DNA of 64,000 bases from Clostridium sp. 26_21 (GTDB taxonomy: Bacteria > Bacillota > Clostridia > TANB77 > CAG-508): assembly GCA_001915995.1 (NCBI GenBank), contig MNRO01000022.1, forward strand, positions 78,209 through 142,208, in the 5' to 3' direction. How positions within the stretch are numbered: position 1 is the first letter of the stretch; each line of letters starts with the position of its first letter. The notes under the pieces are model-generated. The model had not been told where the DNA came from and did not search any database. It saw only the letters and a program-made list of their open reading frames with translations. The translations under genes were made by a program, and so were the position numbers. This document shows positions 26,137 through 33,859 of this stretch, piece by piece.

Positions 26137-26397
26137 ATGGAAGAAAGAAATCTTCGTAAAGTTATGGTTGGAACTGTTACATCTGACAAAATGGATAAAA
26201 CAGTAGTTGTTTCAGTAGCAACAAGTGTAAGCCATAAAACATATGGAAAAACAGTTAAAAGAACATATAAATTAAAAGCACATGATGAAAACAATAGCTG
26301 TGAAATAGGAGATAAAGTAAAAGTAATGGAAACAAGACCACTTTCTAAAGATAAGAGATGGAGAGTAGTTGAGATTCTTGAAAAAGGAGGAAAATAA
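26137..26397 (+). CDS. rpsQ: 30S ribosomal protein S17
   Basis: S17 is an OB-fold primary-binding 30S protein. The 86-residue protein shows KVMVGTVTSDKMDKTVVV and HDENNSCEIGDKVKVMETRPLSK. The site AGGAGG stands 9 bases before the ATG, which is 3 codons upstream of the conserved start of the fold. Confidence 0.96.
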   Translation: MEERNLRKVMVGTVTSDKMDKTVVVSVATSVSHKTYGKTVKRTYKLKAHDENNSCEIGDKVKVMETRPLSKDKRWRVVEILEKGGK

Positions 26398-26400
26398 GTC

Positions 26401-26769
26401 ATGATACAACAACAAACAATATTAAAAGTTGCTGACAATACAGGTGCAAAAGAATTAATGTGTATCAGATGTATGGGTGGATCATATATGAAAACAGCTA
26501 ACATCGGTGATGTTATAGTTGCCTCTGTTAAAACAGCAACACCAGGTGGCGTTGTTAAAAAAGGTGATGTAGTAAAAGCTGTTATAGTAAGAAGCAAAAA
26601 AGGTTTAAGAAGACCAGATGGTTCTTATGTTAAATTTGATGAAAATGCAGCAGTATTAATAAAAGATGACAAAACACCAAGAGGAACACGTATATTTGGC
26701 CCAGTTGCAAGAGAATTAAGAGAAAAGGATTATATGAAAATATTATCATTAGCACCTGAGGTTCTATAA
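26401..26769 (+). CDS. rplN: 50S ribosomal protein L14
   Basis: L14 is an interface protein contacting L19. The protein is the canonical 122 residues, from MIQQQTILKVADNTGAK to KILSLAPEVL. Its ribosome-binding site AAAGGAGG lies in the end of rpsQ, which stops 3 bases earlier. Confidence 0.97.
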   Translation: MIQQQTILKVADNTGAKELMCIRCMGGSYMKTANIGDVIVASVKTATPGGVVKKGDVVKAVIVRSKKGLRRPDGSYVKFDENAAVLIKDDKTPRGTRIFGPVARELREKDYMKILSLAPEVL

Positions 26770-26797
26770 TTATTATTGAAGAAGGAGGTTAAACTCA

Positions 26798-27106
26798 ATG
26801 AGAATAAAAAAAGGAGATACAGTCCTAGTTTTATCTGGAAATGATAAAGATAAAAAAGGAGAAGTATTAGAAGTTATGCCTAAAGACTCAAAAGTAGTTG
26901 TAAAAGGTGTAAATGTAAGAAAAAAACACATCAAACCTAGAAAACAAGGTGAAGAGGGTGGAATAATCCCAGTTGAATGTGCTATCAATAGTTCAAAAGT
27001 TAATGTAGTATGTCCAAAATGCGGAAAAGCTACAAGAATTGAATATAAAGTAGAAGATGGAAAAAAAGTTCGTATTTGTAAAAAATGTGGAGCTATAATC
27101 AAATAG
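26798..27106 (+). CDS. rplX: 50S ribosomal protein L24 with C-terminal zinc ribbon
   Basis: L24 initiates 50S assembly. The 102-residue protein has the KOW domain (KKGDTVLVLSGNDKDKKG) and, at its C-terminus, two cysteine pairs CPKC and CKKC about 20 residues apart. These form the zinc-ribbon variant found in many Firmicutes. A GAAGGAGG site precedes the ATG. Confidence 0.95.
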   Translation: MRIKKGDTVLVLSGNDKDKKGEVLEVMPKDSKVVVKGVNVRKKHIKPRKQGEEGGIIPVECAINSSKVNVVCPKCGKATRIEYKVEDGKKVRICKKCGAIIK

Positions 27107-27127
27107 TGAAAGGAGGAAACAAATAAA

Positions 27128-27667
27128 ATGGAAAAACTTAGAGAACAATATGAAAAAGAAGTTGTACCAGCTTTAATGAAAAAATTTCAATACAAATCTA
27201 TAATGCAAGTTCCAAAGCTTGACAAAGTAGTTATAAATATAGGTTTAGGTGACACAAAAGAAAATCCTAAATCATTAGAAAATGCAATGAATGATTTAAC
27301 ACAAATCACAGGTCAAAGACCTATGATAACAAAAGCAAAGAAATCAATTGCTGCATTTAAGTTAAGAGAAGGAGCAAATGTTGGATGTAAAGTAACATTA
27401 AGATCAGACAAAATGTATGATTTTGTTTACAAATTATTCAATGTAGCACTTCCAAGAGTAAGAGATTTTAGAGGTGTTTCTGCTGATTCTTTTGATGGAA
27501 GAGGAAACTACTCTATGGGTATTAAAGAACAATTAATATTCCCAGAAATCGAATATGATAAAATTGATAGATTAAGAGGAATGGATATCATATTTGTAAC
27601 AACTGCTGAAACAGACGAAGAGGCAAAAGAATTACTAACATTATTAGGAATGCCTTTTAAAGCATAA
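27128..27667 (+). CDS. rplE: 50S ribosomal protein L5
   Basis: L5 binds 5S rRNA and helps form the central protuberance. It is the normal 179 residues, with KVVINIGLGDTKENPK near residue 32, QRPMITKAKKSIAAFKLREG near 60 and DFRGVSADSFDGRGNYSMGI near 113. Confidence 0.97.
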   Translation: MEKLREQYEKEVVPALMKKFQYKSIMQVPKLDKVVINIGLGDTKENPKSLENAMNDLTQITGQRPMITKAKKSIAAFKLREGANVGCKVTLRSDKMYDFVYKLFNVALPRVRDFRGVSADSFDGRGNYSMGIKEQLIFPEIEYDKIDRLRGMDIIFVTTAETDEEAKELLTLLGMPFKA

Positions 27668-27689
27668 TTTTAAGGAGGAGTAAATAACA

Positions 27690-27875
27690 ATGGCTAAAAA
27701 ATCATTGAAAGTAAAACAAGCTAGACCACAAAAATATGCAACAAGAGAATATAACAGATGCAAAATTTGTGGAAGACCACATGCTTATATAAGAAAATAT
27801 GGAATTTGCCGTGTATGTTTCAGAGAATTAGCACACAAGGGTGAAATTCCAGGTGTAAAAAAAGCAAGTTGGTAG
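27690..27875 (+). CDS. rpsZ: 30S ribosomal protein S14, zinc type (S14Z)
   Basis: The protein is the short 61-residue zinc form, with CKIC and CRVC separated by 12 residues (about 24-43). This is the form typical of Gram-positive and thermophilic bacteria, in place of the long zinc-free RpsN. An AAGGAGG site is present. Confidence 0.96.
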   Translation: MAKKSLKVKQARPQKYATREYNRCKICGRPHAYIRKYGICRVCFRELAHKGEIPGVKKASW

Positions 27876-27977
27876 AATGCTGAGGCTGTTTAGGCTTAAG
27901 CTAATTACGGTCATCAGTATGTGAATGATAAACATTTACAACACATATAAAATAATAGAAAAAAGGAGGAAAGTAAA
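27876..27977 (+). other. Non-coding gap between rpsZ and rpsH
   Basis: A 102-base untranslated gap contains possible hairpins around TTTAGGCTTAAGCTAA (27888-27903). It ends in the AAAAGGAGG site of rpsH. No small gene or T-run is visible. In E. coli, S8 binds an mRNA site in this neighbourhood; I cannot show such a site here. Confidence 0.35.
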
Positions 27978-28376
27978 TTGAATACTACAGATCCAATAGC
28001 AGATATGTTAACAAGAATAAGAAATGCTAACAGTGCTAAACATAAAACAGTTGATGTACCAGCATCTAAAATGAAGACAGCAATAGCTGAAATCTTATTT
28101 AGAGAAGGTTATATTAAATCATTTGAAGTTATTAGTAATGAAAACCAAGGAATCATAAGAATAACTTTAAAATATGATGAAAAAGGTACAAGAGTAATCG
28201 ATGGAATTAAGAGAATAAGTAAACCAGGATTAAGAGTATATGCAGGTAAAGAAGAATTACCAAAAGTACTTAATGGTTTAGGTATAGCAATAATTTCTAC
28301 ATCAAAAGGATTAAAAACAGATAAAGAAGCTAGAGAAGCAGGAATGGGTGGAGAAGTTTTAGCTTATGTTTGGTAA
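27978..28376 (+). CDS. rpsH: 30S ribosomal protein S8
   Basis: S8 is a primary 16S-binding protein. The 132-residue protein starts at TTG, 7 bases after AAAAGGAGG, and begins NTTDPIADMLTRIRNA as in the family. C-terminal motifs GLGIAIISTSKG and GGEVLAYVW are present. Confidence 0.96.
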   Translation: MNTTDPIADMLTRIRNANSAKHKTVDVPASKMKTAIAEILFREGYIKSFEVISNENQGIIRITLKYDEKGTRVIDGIKRISKPGLRVYAGKEELPKVLNGLGIAIISTSKGLKTDKEAREAGMGGEVLAYVW

Positions 28377-28475
28377 TTAATAATAATTATCAAAGGGAAA
28401 AATTAACCTAAATGCGAAAAAGTATAAACTAATTAACGTTAGGCGAACGCCCTACAAAAAAGGAGGAAAATAAAA
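28377..28475 (+). other. Non-coding gap between rpsH and rplF
   Basis: This 99-base gap carries a short hairpin with GGCG and CGCC around 28441-28452, followed by the AAAAAGGAGG site. Nothing else is recognisable. Confidence 0.3.
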
Positions 28476-29012
28476 ATGTCAAGAATAGGTAAAAAAGCTA
28501 TTACAGTACCAGCTGGTGTTGAAGTAACTGTTAATGATCATAAAGTAACAGTAAAAGGACCAAAAGGTACATTAGAAAGAGAAATACATAAAAATATTTC
28601 TGTAACAGTTGAAAATAATGAAGTTAAAGTTACAAGACCAAATGACGAAGCTTTAAATAGAAGTTTACATGGATTAACAAGAACTTTAATTAATAATATG
28701 ATTCATGGTGTTGAACATGAATTTACAAGAGAATTACAAATAAATGGTGTTGGTTACAGAGCTGCAAAACAAGGTGCAGACTTAAACTTAACATTAGGAT
28801 ATTCTCATCCAGTAATATTCAAAGCACCAGAAGGAATATCTTTTGATGTTCCAAATCCAAATACTATCATAGTAAAAGGAATTGATAAAGAATTAGTTGG
28901 TCAAACAGCAGCTGATATCAGAACAAAGAGACCACCAGAAGTATATAGAGGAAAAGGTATCAAATATGCTGAAGAAGTTATTAGACGTAAAGAAGGAAAA
29001 ACAGGTAAATAA
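28476..29012 (+). CDS. rplF: 50S ribosomal protein L6
   Basis: L6 lies near the sarcin-ricin loop. The 178-residue protein has two similar domains. It begins MSRIGKKAITVPAGVEV and ends in the conserved RPPEVYRGKGIKYAEEVIRRKEGKTGK region. Confidence 0.97.
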   Translation: MSRIGKKAITVPAGVEVTVNDHKVTVKGPKGTLEREIHKNISVTVENNEVKVTRPNDEALNRSLHGLTRTLINNMIHGVEHEFTRELQINGVGYRAAKQGADLNLTLGYSHPVIFKAPEGISFDVPNPNTIIVKGIDKELVGQTAADIRTKRPPEVYRGKGIKYAEEVIRRKEGKTGK

Positions 29013-29060
29013 TAAATAAAAAGTTATATTCCTTGAAGATATAAGGAAAGGAGTTAGAAA

Positions 29061-29420
29061 ATGGTTAGTAAAACAAATAGACAATTAGAAAGAGCAAGAA
29101 GACATGCAAGAGTAAGAAATAAAATTTCTGGAACAGCAGAAAGACCAAGATTATGCGTATTTAGAAGTAATACAAATATATATGCACAAATCATTGATGA
29201 TGTTGCTGGAAATACAATAGTTTCTGCTTCAACATTAGATAAAGAAGTAAAAACAAAAAAATCAAATGTAGAAGCAGCTAAAGAAGTTGGAACTTTAATT
29301 GCTAAAAGAGCAGCTGATAAAAAAATAACAACAGTTGTATTTGATCGTAGTGGATACATTTACCATGGTGTTGTAAAATCATTAGCAGAAGCTGCAAGAG
29401 AAGGTGGACTTGAGTTCTAA
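29061..29420 (+). CDS. rplR: 50S ribosomal protein L18
   Basis: L18 is a 5S rRNA-binding protein of the central protuberance. The 119-residue protein shows RPRLCVFRSNTNIYAQIIDD and FDRSGYIYHGVVKSLAEAAREGGLEF. An AAGGAG site lies before the ATG. Confidence 0.97.
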   Translation: MVSKTNRQLERARRHARVRNKISGTAERPRLCVFRSNTNIYAQIIDDVAGNTIVSASTLDKEVKTKKSNVEAAKEVGTLIAKRAADKKITTVVFDRSGYIYHGVVKSLAEAAREGGLEF

Positions 29421-29488
29421 TTCTATAATATATATAAAGGTTTAAAGATACATTAACCTAAACTAAAAAGGAGGGAAAAACAAAACCT

Positions 29489-29980
29489 ATGGAAGAAAAC
29501 AAAATGCCAGAGTTAAAAGAAAAAGTAGTAGCTATAAACAGAGTAGCAAAAGTTGTAAAAGGTGGTAGAACATTCAGATTTAGTGCTGTTGTTATCGTAG
29601 GAGATGGAGCAGGACATGTAGGAATTGGAAATGGTAAAGCTGCTGAAGTACCAGATGCTATTAAAAAAGCTATTCAAGAAGCAAAGAAAAATTTAATAGA
29701 AGTTCCTATCGTTGGAACAACAATACCTCATGAATTCGTTGGAGAATTTGGTAGTGCCAAAGTTATCTTAAAACCAGCTGCTGTTGGTACAGGACTTATT
29801 ACTGGAGGAAGTGTAAGACCAGTACTTGAACTTGCAGGATACAGAGATGTTCGTACAAAAGTTCTTGGAACAAACAATCCAAGAAATGTTGTATATGCAA
29901 CACTTGAAGGTTTAAAAAACATGAGAACTATTGAACAAGTTGCTAAAAAGAGAAATAAAAAAGTAGAAGATATTTTATAA
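29489..29980 (+). CDS. rpsE: 30S ribosomal protein S5
   Basis: S5 contributes to decoding fidelity and the mRNA entry helicase. The 163-residue protein has the double-stranded RNA-binding fold KVVAINRVAKVVKGGRTFRF and GDGAGHVGIGNGKA. The AAGGAGGG site is 13 bases from the ATG, longer than optimal, but no later start fits. It is followed by a gap where rpmD would be expected. Confidence 0.95.
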   Translation: MEENKMPELKEKVVAINRVAKVVKGGRTFRFSAVVIVGDGAGHVGIGNGKAAEVPDAIKKAIQEAKKNLIEVPIVGTTIPHEFVGEFGSAKVILKPAAVGTGLITGGSVRPVLELAGYRDVRTKVLGTNNPRNVVYATLEGLKNMRTIEQVAKKRNKKVEDIL

Positions 29981-30035
29981 TTGTTGGTATAGCAAACTTG
30001 TTAAAATCAAACTAGCAGGTTTGACTATAAATCAA
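29981..30035 (+). other. Imperfect hairpin where rpmD (L30) is expected
   Basis: GTTGGTATAGCAAACTTG (29983-30000) can pair with the bulged complement at 30015-30035. The resulting stem lies between rpsE and rplO and has no T-run. No open frame encoding an L30-like protein of about 60 residues exists in the 86-base gap. Confidence 0.45.
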
Positions 30036-30066
30036 CACTAAAGTTAAAAACAGGGAGGTGCAAAAA

Positions 30067-30501
30067 ATGAAGCTAGGAGAATTAAGACCAGCTGCTGAAA
30101 AAGTTGCAAGAAAGAGAGTTGGACGTGGAATTGGTTCTGGAACTGGAAAAACATCAGGAAAAGGACATAAAGGACAAAAAGCAAGAAGTGGTGGAGGAGT
30201 AAGACGTGGATTTGAAGGTGGACAAACACCATTATATAGACGTTTACCAAAAAGAGGATTCACAAACATTCATGCTAACAACTACACAGAAGTAACATTA
30301 ACAATGTTAAATAAATCTAAAGCTACAGATGTAACAGCAGAAAGCTTATTAGAAGAAGGAATAATAGGAAAAATAAATGATGGTATAGTAGTTTTAGCTA
30401 CAGGTAAATTAGACAAAAAGCTTAATGTAAAAGCTGTAAGATTTACTGCTAAAGCAAAAGAAACAATAGAAGCCCTAGGCGGAAAGACAGAGGTGATTTA
30501 G
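30067..30501 (+). CDS. rplO: 50S ribosomal protein L15
   Basis: L15 is a late-binding 50S protein. The protein is 144 residues from the ATG at 30067, 7 bases after GGGAGGTG; the in-frame GTG at 30058 overlaps this site. The glycine-rich N-terminus GRGIGSGTGKTSGKGHKGQK and the GFEGGQTPLYRRLPKRGF segment are characteristic. Confidence 0.96.
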   Translation: MKLGELRPAAEKVARKRVGRGIGSGTGKTSGKGHKGQKARSGGGVRRGFEGGQTPLYRRLPKRGFTNIHANNYTEVTLTMLNKSKATDVTAESLLEEGIIGKINDGIVVLATGKLDKKLNVKAVRFTAKAKETIEALGGKTEVI

Positions 30502-31821
30502 TTGTTTAAAACGATAAAAAACGCTTTAAAAACACCAGATGTAAGAAAAAGATTATGGTACACTTTAGTATTAATAATATTATTTAGACTAGGATGTTAT
30601 ATAACTGTACCAGGAGTTAATACTATAGTATTAAATGAAGCTATGACTTCAAATAATGGTTTTGCAGGATTTATAGATATAATTTCAGGAGGAGCATTTT
30701 CTAGATTTTCAATTTTTGCTATGTCAATAAGTCCTTACATAACTTCATCAATCGTTGTTCAATTATTGGCAATGGTAATACCTTCATTAGAGAGAATGGC
30801 TAAAGAAGGTGGAGAAGAAGGAAGAAAAGTAATGAATAGATTAACTAAAATAATAACAATTATTTTAGCATTAATTGAAGCAATTGGAATCTATTTAGGA
30901 TACAAATCTTCTGGAGTATTTATAAATGCAGGATGGTTAACTGGAATACTAGTTGTATCATCATTAGTTGCAGGAACATCTTTACTAATGTGGTTAGGAG
31001 AACAAATCACAAGTAAAGGAATTGGAAATGGAATATCAATAATAATCTTTATAGGAATTATTTCAGGTCTTCCATCTGGAATAACAACTATTTGGAAAAT
31101 GATATTCACAAGCACAGGATTTAGTACTACAGGATTAATTACAGCATTAGGAATTATAATTGGAGCATTATTGTTAGTTGCAGGAGTTGTATTTGTACAA
31201 GATGCTGAAAGAAGAGTTCCAGTGCAATATTCAAAGAAAGTAGTTGGAAGAAAAATGGTAGGAGCTCAAGGAACACATATTCCTTTGAAACTTGCTATGG
31301 CAGGTGTAATGCCAGTAATTTTCGCTTCATCATTTATGACATTTCCAGCAATGATAATATCTATATTTGTAAAAGATGTATCAACATTAACAGGATTTTG
31401 GTCAGGGGTATATAAATTTTCTATTGCCACATCATCATCAAGTGTTGGATGGGGATATTCATTAGCAAATGCAATAGTATATTTATTATTAATAATGGGA
31501 TTCACATATTTTTATACTTATGCTACATTCAATCCAGCAGAAGTATCAAACAATATTAAGAAAAATGGTGGATTCATTCCAGGAATAAGAGCTGGAAAAC
31601 CAACAACAGATTATTTATCTTCAATAATATCAAAATTAACATTATTTGGAGGATTATTCTTGGCAGTAATTGCTATACTTCCAATGTTATTGAGATTTAC
31701 AAACTTAAATGTTTCATTTGGTGGAACATCAATACTAATCGTTGTAGGTGTTGCTCTTGAAACAGTACAACAATTAGAATCTCAATTAGTAATGAGACAT
31801 TATAAAGGTTTCTTGGAATAA
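30502..31821 (+). CDS. secY: Protein translocase subunit SecY
   Basis: SecY forms the protein-conducting channel of the membrane. The 439-residue protein has about ten transmembrane helices. The family start (FKTIKNALKTPDVRKRLWYTL) and the cytoplasmic loop AERRVPVQYSKK (about residues 234-245) are present. Translation starts at a TTG directly after the rplO stop, with AGAGGTGA 6 bases upstream. The channel plug region GGAFSRFSIFAMSISPYI is visible. adk, which usually follows, is absent. Confidence 0.97.
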   Translation: MFKTIKNALKTPDVRKRLWYTLVLIILFRLGCYITVPGVNTIVLNEAMTSNNGFAGFIDIISGGAFSRFSIFAMSISPYITSSIVVQLLAMVIPSLERMAKEGGEEGRKVMNRLTKIITIILALIEAIGIYLGYKSSGVFINAGWLTGILVVSSLVAGTSLLMWLGEQITSKGIGNGISIIIFIGIISGLPSGITTIWKMIFTSTGFSTTGLITALGIIIGALLLVAGVVFVQDAERRVPVQYSKKVVGRKMVGAQGTHIPLKLAMAGVMPVIFASSFMTFPAMIISIFVKDVSTLTGFWSGVYKFSIATSSSSVGWGYSLANAIVYLLLIMGFTYFYTYATFNPAEVSNNIKKNGGFIPGIRAGKPTTDYLSSIISKLTLFGGLFLAVIAILPMLLRFTNLNVSFGGTSILIVVGVALETVQQLESQLVMRHYKGFLE

Positions 31822-31834
31822 AATAAAAGTAAAT

Positions 31835-31860
31835 GAGACGGAATAATTAAATTCTGTCTC
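31835..31860 (+). other. Hairpin between secY and rpmF without a T-run
   Basis: GAGACGGAAT (31835-31844) pairs with ATTCTGTCTC (31851-31860), with one G-T pair and an AATTAA loop. The absence of a T-tract suggests a processing or regulatory hairpin rather than a terminator. rpmF may therefore still be read from the operon. Confidence 0.5.
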
Positions 31861-31889
31861 AAGAGATATAAAATTTAGGAGGGATTAAG

Positions 31890-32075
31890 ATGGCACAACC
31901 AAAAAGAAGATGGTCAAAAGCTAGAACACACTCAAAAAGATCAACATGGAAAGTAGAAGCACCAAAATTTGCTACTTGCCCACATTGTCATGAACCAGTA
32001 ATGCCACATAGAGTATGCCCAAATTGTGGATATTATGATGGAAAAGAAGTAGTTGCAAAAAAAGAAGAGAATTAG
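31890..32075 (+). CDS. rpmF: 50S ribosomal protein L32
   Basis: The 61-residue protein begins MAQPKRRWSKARTHSKRS and carries two cysteine pairs, CPHC and CPNC, 13 residues apart, i.e. the zinc-ribbon form. A TAGGAGG site precedes the ATG. It is unusual for rpmF to follow secY; it more often sits with a DUF177 gene and fatty-acid genes. Confidence 0.95.
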   Translation: MAQPKRRWSKARTHSKRSTWKVEAPKFATCPHCHEPVMPHRVCPNCGYYDGKEVVAKKEEN

Positions 32076-32086
32076 TAAATAGGCAG

Positions 32087-32107
32087 AACACCATTTAGGT
32101 GTTTTTG
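32087..32107 (+). terminator. Terminator after rpmF
   Basis: AACACC (32087-32092) and GGTGTT (32098-32103) form the stem, followed by TTTG. The T-run is short, so efficiency may be modest. Confidence 0.65.
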
Positions 32108-32171
32108 TCGTGTAGAAAAAATGAATTAAAATTTATACTTTACGACATACTAATTAAAGGAGGATATTAAA

Positions 32172-33608
32172 GTGAAAAGTTTAAGAAAAACTAAAATAGT
32201 AGGAACAATAGGACCTGCAAGTGAAAATAAATTAGAAGAATTATTTGATGCTGGATTAAACGTATGCAGAATAAATTATTCTCATGGTAGTTGGGATGAA
32301 CAATCTGAAAAATCTCTAAAAATTGCTGAATTAAGAGAAAAATTAGATTTACCAATTGCTTTATTACTAGATATGAAAGGACCTGAAATAAGAACAGGTA
32401 TGTTATATACTGGTAAAAATACAAAAATTCAATTAAAAGACGGACAAAAATTCACATTAGTTAATGAAGACATTACTGGTGATGAAGAAAAAGTTTCTGT
32501 AACATACAAAGAATTATATAAAGATGTAAAACCAGGAACAAAGATTTTAATTGATGATGGTGCAATAGAATTAAAAGTTGACGAAGTTGTTGGAAAAGAC
32601 ATAGTTACAACAGTTGTTCATGGAAATGGATTAGGAAGCAGAAAAACTATGAATTTACCTGGAACAGTAATTAGATTACCAGGTCTAGCTGAAAAAGATA
32701 TCGCAGACTTAAAAGCAGCTTGTGAACATGATTATGATTTTGTTGCAATTTCATTTGCAAGAAACTTAGAAGATATAAGAAATGTTAGAAAAGTATTAGA
32801 CGAAAATGGTGGAAAAGATATCCAAATAATAACAAAAATCGAAAATGTTGAAGGTTTATCAAACTTAGATGCTATTCTTGAAGAAGCAGATGCTCAAATG
32901 ATAGCTCGTGGTGATATGGCTACAGAAACAGACTTTACAGAGCCACCAGTTGTTCAAAAGAGAATAATAAGAACATCTAATAAATTATGCAAACCAGCAA
33001 TAACAGCTACTCAAATGTTAGAATCAATGACACATCAACCATTACCAACAAGAGCTGAAGCAAGTGACGTAGCAAATGCTATTTATGATAGAACAAGTGC
33101 TATAATGCTTTCAGGAGAATGTGCTCAAGGTGATTACCCAGTTGAATGTGTTAAAACAATGGTTAAAATTGCTAACAGAGTTGAACCAGAAATACATTAC
33201 TGGAAGAGATTCTCAAACAATGAAGATCTTGACTTATCAAATGATGTAACAAAAATTGCATATTCAGCATGTGTTACAGCTAAAAATATGAATGCAGACG
33301 CTATTGTGACATATACACATACAGGTGATTCTGTAAGAAAATTAGCAGGATTAGGAGCAGGATGCCCAATCTTAGCTATAACAGATAATAAGAGAACATT
33401 CCATCAATTAGCATTAGCTTGGAATGTAACACCAATCTATGTAGAAGCAGGTGCTACAATCGAAGAAACAATTGATAAAGGAATTGAAAAATTAAAGAAC
33501 AAAGAAATACTTGAAAAAGGTGATGTTGTTGTTCTATCAGGTGGAGCAAAAACATTTTCAAGTGGAATTACAAAAAAAGTGATTGGTGGAATTTTAAGAA
33601 TTGACTAA
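32172..33608 (+). CDS. pyk: Pyruvate kinase (divergent subfamily)
   Basis: Pyruvate kinase transfers phosphate from phosphoenolpyruvate to ADP at the end of glycolysis. The 478-residue protein has TKIVGTIGPAS at the start, RINYSHG, LLDMKGPEIRTG, the catalytic lysine region ITKIENVEG, and the substrate loop KPAITATQMLESM. The usual metal-site segment ARGDLGVE reads ARGDMATE, and the DG-AD segment before MLSGE reads DRTSAI. The metal-binding Glu of KIEN and Asp of ARGD are kept, so it should be active. It lacks the PEP-utiliser extension seen in Bacillus enzymes. The start is a GTG with AAAGGAGG. Confidence 0.88.
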   Translation: MKSLRKTKIVGTIGPASENKLEELFDAGLNVCRINYSHGSWDEQSEKSLKIAELREKLDLPIALLLDMKGPEIRTGMLYTGKNTKIQLKDGQKFTLVNEDITGDEEKVSVTYKELYKDVKPGTKILIDDGAIELKVDEVVGKDIVTTVVHGNGLGSRKTMNLPGTVIRLPGLAEKDIADLKAACEHDYDFVAISFARNLEDIRNVRKVLDENGGKDIQIITKIENVEGLSNLDAILEEADAQMIARGDMATETDFTEPPVVQKRIIRTSNKLCKPAITATQMLESMTHQPLPTRAEASDVANAIYDRTSAIMLSGECAQGDYPVECVKTMVKIANRVEPEIHYWKRFSNNEDLDLSNDVTKIAYSACVTAKNMNADAIVTYTHTGDSVRKLAGLGAGCPILAITDNKRTFHQLALAWNVTPIYVEAGATIEETIDKGIEKLKNKEILEKGDVVVLSGGAKTFSSGITKKVIGGILRID

Positions 33609-33615
33609 TCATATA

Positions 33616-33647
33616 AAAAAGGTTACATTATTGTAGCCTTTTTTTTA
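33616..33647 (+). terminator. Terminator after pyk
   Basis: GGTTACA and TGTAGCC form the stem around TTAT, with flanking A6 and T8 tracts. Confidence 0.8.
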
Positions 33648-33648
33648 T

Positions 33649-33806
33649 ATAATAGGAAAGTGATACTTTCCTATTATATAAAAAGCTATAATCGCTAGCC
33701 CTTTGAGATTTCATCGCTTCGCTTAGAAACTCAAATCGGGCGAGAACAAATCAAAGAAAAATTGAAAATTTTTCTTATTTGTTCTTTAGCTATTGCTATT
33801 TTTTTC
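33649..33806 (+). repeat. Dispersed structured intergenic repeat, copy B
   Basis: Three hairpins stand in series. First is a perfect 12-bp palindrome (33649-33660 with 33666-33677). Second, GCCC-TTTGAG pairs with CTCAAA-GGGC (33698-33707 with 33730-33741). Third, GAACAAAT-AAGAAAAATT (33744-33763) pairs with AATTTTTCTT-ATTTGTTC (33767-33784), a nearly perfect 18-bp stem. The whole aligns with 10222-10372. It begins directly after the pyk terminator T-run. No coding potential is seen. Confidence 0.75.
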
Positions 33807-33859
33807 TAAAAATAGTAAAATATAAGAGGCTAAAAATATAATAACAAGGAGGCAAAAAC

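Noticed and set aside
26070..26597. 175-codon open frame on the minus strand across rpsQ and rplN
   Set aside because: It lies fully opposite two certain ribosomal protein genes, has no ribosome-binding site, and its Ser/Thr/Leu-rich product is what the complement of A-rich codons gives.
32108..32171. Riboswitch or T-box before pyk
   Set aside because: Only 64 bases are available after the rpmF terminator and no conserved riboswitch or T-box motif is visible.
33649..33806. Insertion sequence
   Set aside because: No transposase frame and no flanking target duplication could be seen; recorded as a structured repeat instead.
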